DNA of 64,000 nucleotides, taken from NCBI GenBank assembly GCA_046327915.1, contig JAXLXO010000024.1, forward strand, positions 1 to 64,000, given 5' to 3'. Below the pieces are notes generated by a model, which saw only the letters and a program-made list of their open reading frames with translations, was not told the origin of the DNA and did not search any database. Shown here one piece after another: positions 60,262-64,000 of this stretch; the first letter of the stretch is position 1, and each line of letters starts with the position of its first letter. Source of the DNA: VGTK01 sp046327915. GTDB lineage: Bacteria > Desulfobacterota > Binatia > UBA12015. The translations under genes and the position numbers were made by a program.

Positions 60262-61734
60262 TCAGGCGAGATCGAGAAAAGCGAGCGCGTTGCGGCGCGC
60301 GAACGCCATGATCGATCCCTGCGGGTTCACGCCCGGCGGTCCGCACAGCAGGGACGCGTCCGCGATGTGGAGCCCGATGGCCTCGTGCACGCGGCCGAAC
60401 GAGTCCGCGACGGTGCGGCCGCGGTCCTGGCCCATGGGGCAGGTCGAGAATGCGTGGATCGTCATGAGGCTGGTGCGGTCGCGCGGCAGGATCGCGGGCA
60501 GGAGGGCGAGGTCGGCCTCCGAGCGGATCGCCGGACAGCCGCGGACGCTCGGGTAGAGCACGGTCGCGCCGGCCGCGAGCAGACAGCGGCAGAGCTTGGC
60601 GAGTCCGTCGGCGAGGAGCGTGAGATCCGCGTCGTCGAGCGCGAACGACACCAGGGGATCGTGGAAGCCGGGCACCGTGCGGACGCGTCCCGCGCCGCCG
60701 TCGGACATCGCGTAGTAGACCGCCATGTGCGGCCACTCCGCGTGCACCTCGGGGATGCGCTCGGGGTGGTCGGTCATGGCGAGGGCGAGGTGCGGCGGCT
60801 GGCTGATCGAGCAGCCGAAGCTCAGGTGCGGCGCGAACTCCTTCACCTGGTGCACCGGAACGCCCATCCCGGCCGCGTTCACGACCTCGTCGAAGCGTGC
60901 CACGACCTTGACGGTGGGGTGCAGGTGCAGCGAGCGCCCGACGTTGTGCTTGATGCCGCTGCGCAGCAGCAGCGCCGGCGTCTGGAACGCGCCCGCCGCG
61001 ACGAACACGGTACGCGCGCGCACGGTGAACGCGCGTCTGCGGGTCGCCGCGTCCATGCGCGACGGAACGCAGCGCAGCGTCCAGCGCCCGTCCTCGTGGC
61101 CGAGCCGCAGCACGCGCGTGTCGGTCACGAGCCGGCAGCCGGCGCTGGTCGCGCGCGGCACGTACGTTCTGGTCATCGACTGCTTGACGCCGTCGCCGCT
61201 GCCGTCGGGCGCGTAGCGGTACCAGCGCGGCACCTCGATCGAGCTCCAGCCGAGCCGCTCGGCGCCCTCGTGCAGGCGCAGCGACGCCGCCGGCGCGGGA
61301 CCGGGCAGGTGCGACACCGAGACGTCCTGCTCGCAGGTGGCGAAGTGCGGCGCCATCTCGTCGGCGGTGGCGTGCTCGAGGCCGAAGCCCCCTCGCCAGC
61401 GCTCGAGGACGTCGGGCGGCGTGCGGTGGTAGAGCCCGCTGTTCACCTCGCTGCCGCCGCCGACGCAGCGCCCTTCCGCATAATTGACGCCCGGCGCTCC
61501 GAGCGCGACCGTGATGCCGCCGTTGCGGTACTTGGCGCGCATCTCCAGCGCCGAGAACGCCGGCGTCGCCTCGAGCGCGAGCAGCGGTCCTTCCTCGATG
61601 AGAACGACGTCGCGCCCCGCCTCGGCGAGCGTGCACGCCGTGACGGCGCCGCCCGGTCCCGAGCCGATCACCGCGACGTCGCAGCGCACGTCGCCCGGCG
61701 GCACGACGACCGGGTCAGGCCAGCTCGCCGCCAT
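60262..61734 (-). CDS. GMC-type FAD oxidoreductase
   Basis: A 490-residue flavoprotein. VAVIGSGPGGAVTACTLAEAG is the FAD dinucleotide motif, EGRCVGGGSEVNSGLYHRTP is the GMC signature, FVAAGAFQTPALLLRSGI binds FAD, and the C-terminal HAFSTCPMGQ and DASLLCGPPGVNPQGSIMAFA are the GMC_oxred_C blocks with the active-site His/Asn. The family oxidises alcohols such as cholesterol, choline or long-chain alcohols; the HxFSTCPMG type is common in bacterial long-chain alcohol or sterol oxidases. It overlaps the upstream small membrane protein gene by 20 bases, indicating an operon and perhaps a complex. It lies 59 bases upstream of the epimerase operon on the same strand. Confidence 0.9.
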   Translation of the reverse strand: MAASWPDPVVVPPGDVRCDVAVIGSGPGGAVTACTLAEAGRDVVLIEEGPLLALEATPAFSALEMRAKYRNGGITVALGAPGVNYAEGRCVGGGSEVNSGLYHRTPPDVLERWRGGFGLEHATADEMAPHFATCEQDVSVSHLPGPAPAASLRLHEGAERLGWSSIEVPRWYRYAPDGSGDGVKQSMTRTYVPRATSAGCRLVTDTRVLRLGHEDGRWTLRCVPSRMDAATRRRAFTVRARTVFVAAGAFQTPALLLRSGIKHNVGRSLHLHPTVKVVARFDEVVNAAGMGVPVHQVKEFAPHLSFGCSISQPPHLALAMTDHPERIPEVHAEWPHMAVYYAMSDGGAGRVRTVPGFHDPLVSFALDDADLTLLADGLAKLCRCLLAAGATVLYPSVRGCPAIRSEADLALLPAILPRDRTSLMTIHAFSTCPMGQDRGRTVADSFGRVHEAIGLHIADASLLCGPPGVNPQGSIMAFARRNALAFLDLA

Positions 61735-62110
61735 GCTCGAGCGTGAACCAGGCGAAGACCACCAGGCCCTCGTAGAAGCGCAGCAGGTCGCGCGCGAACG
61801 AGACCGGCAGACGCCGCCACGCCTCGACCACGCGCCAGCGGCGCTCGTGCGGCAGCGTGTGGAACGTCCGTCCGGTGAAGGCGAGGGCCGTGAGGCCGAA
61901 CACGACGGTCAGCGCGGCGAACGGCAGCCGCAGGTAGTCCGGCATGCCGGCGTGCTGCGCCAGGACGTAGCGCACGACGCGGTTGTGGCGGTCGTCCGCG
62001 AGCGGCGACGCGTCGCCGCAGCGCGCGCGCACGATCGAGTACGCGAGCGCGGAGACGGTGGGCGCGAAGGTCGGCAGCACGGCGACGACCTTAGCCGTCG
62101 GCGCCGACAT
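61715..62110 (-). CDS. small protein coupled to the GMC oxidoreductase
   Basis: A 131-residue protein whose end overlaps the start of the GMC oxidoreductase gene by 20 bases. FAALTVVFGLTALAFTG is a probable membrane segment, and RVVEAWRRLPVSFARDLLRFYEGLVVFAWF is a second amphipathic or membrane part. Small partners of this kind often sit before bacterial GMC oxidoreductases, in the way gluconate 2-dehydrogenase subunit 3 does, and may anchor or mature the enzyme. I do not recognise the family. A GTG at 62167 would extend it by 19 residues but leave only three bases to the divergent SGNH start, so the ATG at 62110 is preferred. Confidence 0.7.
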   Translation of the reverse strand: MSAPTAKVVAVLPTFAPTVSALAYSIVRARCGDASPLADDRHNRVVRYVLAQHAGMPDYLRLPFAALTVVFGLTALAFTGRTFHTLPHERRWRVVEAWRRLPVSFARDLLRFYEGLVVFAWFTLEHGGELA

Positions 62111-62170
62111 GCGCAGCGTGCCGCGGACCGCTCTCGCCCGGTGCGCGGTGGCGGTGTAGGGAGCCACGCG

Positions 62171-63319
62171 ATGATCCCCGGGCGACGCGCGCTTCCACGG
62201 CTTGCTGCGGCCTTCGCGGGAGTCGGGATGACTCTCCTCCTGCTCGAGCTGGCGGTGCGCCTGTGGATGCCGATGCCGGCATCACGCGTGCTGCGTGGCC
62301 TGCATCGTGCGCTGCCGGGCCGGCCGTGGCTCTATGCGCTCGTGCCCGAAACGAAGCGCGTTGCGCCTGACGGCATCGTCTACGCCACCAACGGCGACGG
62401 TTTCCGTGACCGACCGTTCGAGCATGCCAAGGCGAGCGGCACGTTTCGCATCGCGCTGATCGGCGACTCGGTGACCTTCGGGTACGGCGTGGCGCTCGAT
62501 GCGACCTTCGGCCGCCGGCTCGAGGAGAGGCTACGCTCCGGCCCGGGCGATGGCGTCGCGCCCCGCTATGAAGTGCTGAACTTCGGGGTGAGCGGGTTCA
62601 ACCCGTACACCGAGGCGGAGCTGCTCCATGGGGTCGTGCTCGATTATGCACCCGACCTGGTGCTGGTGCAGTTCTGCATCAACGACCTCAACGATCCGAC
62701 GCAGCACTTCGACGCCTCGACCATGGTCGCGATCGGGGATGTCCCCGACGCGGCGTTTCCCGATCCGGCACACCGGCAGGCGCCTCGTGCATCGCGGATC
62801 GCTGCGCCGCTCGCGGCCCTGTGCGACGCGTCGCGGTTGTGCACGCTGCTCGCGGAATCCGTCGAGGCGGGACGTTCGTCCGACGAGATGGTCGCCGCGC
62901 TCAAGCCACACGACGATCCGCCGGACTCGGAGATGGCCTGGCTCGAGGCGCTCTATGTGCGCATGGCGCGCGAGGTGCGGTCGGCGGGCGGCGAGCTCGC
63001 GGTGGTGGTGTTCCCCTATCAGTCCCAGCTCCAGCCGGGGGGCGCCGACGTCGTGCAGGCGAAGCTGCGCGCGCTCGGTGCTCGAGCCGGCCTCCCGGTG
63101 ATCGACCTGCTGCCGGCGTTTCGGCGCGCCGCCGGGGCGTCGGACGCCGCGCCGCTGTTCCTCGACATGTGGCACCCGAGCGTTCGCGGTCACTCCGTGG
63201 CGAGCGACGAGCTGTTCCACGCGCTCGCCTGCGAGCACCTGCTGCCGAACGCCGATGCGCGGTCGTCCTGCCCCGGGGATGCCGGCGTGCGCGATGCGCC
63301 CGCTCCCGCGGGGTCGTGA
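62171..63319 (+). CDS. SGNH/GDSL hydrolase-like protein, membrane-anchored
   Basis: A 382-residue protein with an N-terminal membrane anchor (about residues 10-30, LAAAFAGVGMTLLLLELAV). IALIGDSVTFGYGV is block I (Ser about residue 101), LNFGVSGFNPYTE holds the block II Gly, LVQFCINDLNDP the block III Asn, and LFLDMWHPSVRGH block V (Asp/His). It resembles the protein encoded at 16.6-18.2 kb but lacks the TPR region. Likely a periplasmic esterase or O-acetyl-type hydrolase for a surface glycan. No function can be fixed; its place beside the envelope operon and the second spermidine-synthase-like gene suggests envelope biogenesis. Confidence 0.83.
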   Translation: MIPGRRALPRLAAAFAGVGMTLLLLELAVRLWMPMPASRVLRGLHRALPGRPWLYALVPETKRVAPDGIVYATNGDGFRDRPFEHAKASGTFRIALIGDSVTFGYGVALDATFGRRLEERLRSGPGDGVAPRYEVLNFGVSGFNPYTEAELLHGVVLDYAPDLVLVQFCINDLNDPTQHFDASTMVAIGDVPDAAFPDPAHRQAPRASRIAAPLAALCDASRLCTLLAESVEAGRSSDEMVAALKPHDDPPDSEMAWLEALYVRMAREVRSAGGELAVVVFPYQSQLQPGGADVVQAKLRALGARAGLPVIDLLPAFRRAAGASDAAPLFLDMWHPSVRGHSVASDELFHALACEHLLPNADARSSCPGDAGVRDAPAPAGS

Positions 63320-63486
63320 GATTTCCCCGGGCGGGCGGACCATCCGTCGACGGGCCGCCTCGAGCGGGCTCGCGTTGATGAGCCGGGCGGGAGCGCCCAG
63401 GTTGCGCAGCGGAAAGACGCCGTGGCAGAGTGTCCATCCCGACAGCCGCGGCACGCCGCCGACCGCCCCTTCACGCTCCCAATCGG

Positions 63487-64000
63487 ATGATGAAAACCAG
63501 CGTCCCCGCACCGCCCGTCGTCCACGCGGGGATCGGCCTCATCGCCGGGTCGGTGCTCTTGCTCGAGATCGCCTTGACGCGCGTCTTCGCGATCACGCTC
63601 TGGCACCACTTCGCCTACATGGTGATCTCGATCGCGCTGCTGGGCTTCGGCGCCGCGGGGAGCATCCTCACGGTCCAGCGCCAGGGCCTGCGCGACGATC
63701 CGCCGTACACGGCCCTGGTCCTGACCTCGGTGGCTTACGGCCTCGGTGCGATCGTGATGTTCCTGGTGGCGACGAGACTGCCGATCGACACGCTCGCCAT
63801 CTGGCACGACAAGCACAACATCCTCCGGCTGCTGATTCTCGACGTGGTGGTGTTCGTGCCGTTCCTGCTCGCCGGATGCACGATCGGCCTGATCCTGACG
63901 CGCTTCCCGGAGAGCGTGAACCGGCTGTATTTCGCCGATCTCCTGGGGTCGGCGATCGGCGGCGCGGCGAGCCTCTGGCTCCTCGCCCGCATCGGCAGCG
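63487..64000 (+). CDS. spermidine-synthase-like membrane protein, N-terminal part (gene runs off the right edge)
   Basis: From the ATG pair at 63487/63490 about 171 residues are visible, with four or five membrane helices: IGLIAGSVLLLEIALTRVF, WHHFAYMVISIALLGFGAAG, YTALVLTSVAYGLGAIVMF and LLILDVVVFVPFLLAGCTIG. The start LLEIALTRVFAITLWHHFAYM is characteristic of membrane proteins with a C-terminal SpeE-like domain, the same broad class as the protein at 47.0-49.5 kb. FADLLGSAIGGAAS is the matching conserved block near the edge. The catalytic part is outside the window, so activity cannot be judged. Confidence 0.75.
   Translation, partial: MMKTSVPAPPVVHAGIGLIAGSVLLLEIALTRVFAITLWHHFAYMVISIALLGFGAAGSILTVQRQGLRDDPPYTALVLTSVAYGLGAIVMFLVATRLPIDTLAIWHDKHNILRLLILDVVVFVPFLLAGCTIGLILTRFPESVNRLYFADLLGSAIGGAASLWLLARIGS

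Noticed and set aside
62531..63511. Minus-strand open frame opposite the second SGNH hydrolase gene
   Set aside because: The plus-strand SGNH motifs are clear; the minus product lacks any domain and spans an intergenic gap.
1..64000. tRNA, rRNA, insertion sequence, integrase or prophage genes
   Set aside because: I looked for T-loop-like and transposase-like sequence and for phage genes by eye and found none; small structured RNAs could still be missed without a covariance search.

Overview
The window is a contiguous stretch of very GC-rich bacterial chromosome. Third codon positions are almost always G or C, genes are packed on both strands, and I see no rRNA, tRNA, CRISPR array, insertion sequence or prophage. 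The gene content points to a Gram-negative: a PagL-like outer-membrane protein, lipoproteins, and FecR/DUF6600 and DUF1566 surface proteins. Several secreted Cys-rich proteins resemble families I associate with uncultured 'deltaproteobacterial' lineages such as Candidatus Binatota. Acyl-CoA dehydrogenase, LLM flavin oxidoreductase, P450, amidohydrolase and SDR genes fit that picture. This taxonomic guess is inference and needs marker genes.

Layout. 1-3.7 kb: start of an NAD-type isocitrate dehydrogenase gene, a small membrane protein, a metallophosphoesterase and a secreted GH50/agarase-like hydrolase. 3.7-13.8 kb: a short UvrA paralogue, then an envelope block (two Cys-rich exported proteins, a PagL-like barrel, an ABC-type binding lipoprotein, and a FecR-like protein with a huge Arg/Gln tail). 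Most of these genes are separated by GC-rich hairpin terminators. 13.8-19.4 kb: LLM monooxygenase, acyl-CoA synthetase, SGNH hydrolase with TPR, NfeD-like protein and assimilatory APS/PAPS reductase. 19.6-25.5 kb: DUF4185 lipoprotein, small membrane protein, alpha/beta hydrolase, 6-phosphogluconate dehydrogenase and membrane metallophosphatase. 25.6-30.6 kb: a large LuxR/ATPase regulator divergent from an acyl-CoA dehydrogenase. 30.8-33.8 kb: a secreted protein made of two copies of one large unit. 33.8-39 kb: GH13 glucosidase, amidohydrolase, FmdB-type zinc ribbon and GH36-like hydrolase. 39-43.1 kb: APH-fold kinase, cytochrome P450 and a globin-coupled soluble chemoreceptor. 43.4-49.5 kb: tandem DsbA-fold isomerase, SDR, two coupled hotdog thioesterases and an MFS/spermidine-synthase-like membrane protein.

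49.6-62.1 kb looks like an envelope-glycan region. It holds a B12-binding radical SAM enzyme, a large GT-C-like membrane protein, a lipoprotein of the alkaline phosphatase/sulfatase fold with Thr at the nucleophile position, and a minus-strand run of polytopic GT-C candidate, UbiA/DPPR-synthase-like prenyltransferase and two sugar-nucleotide-type epimerases. A GMC oxidoreductase with a small membrane partner follows. The right end has another SGNH hydrolase and the start of a second spermidine-synthase-like membrane protein.

Most unexpected signals: (i) the heptamer CTTGACG/CGTCAAG is strongly over-represented on both strands and forces a rare TTG codon in Leu-Thr pairs; (ii) a DPPR-synthase-like prenyltransferase cluster, a pathway best known from Actinobacteria; (iii) a possible sigma-28 promoter at an isolated globin-coupled receptor and a possible sigma-54 promoter before the FecR-like gene; (iv) an internally duplicated 980-residue secreted protein.
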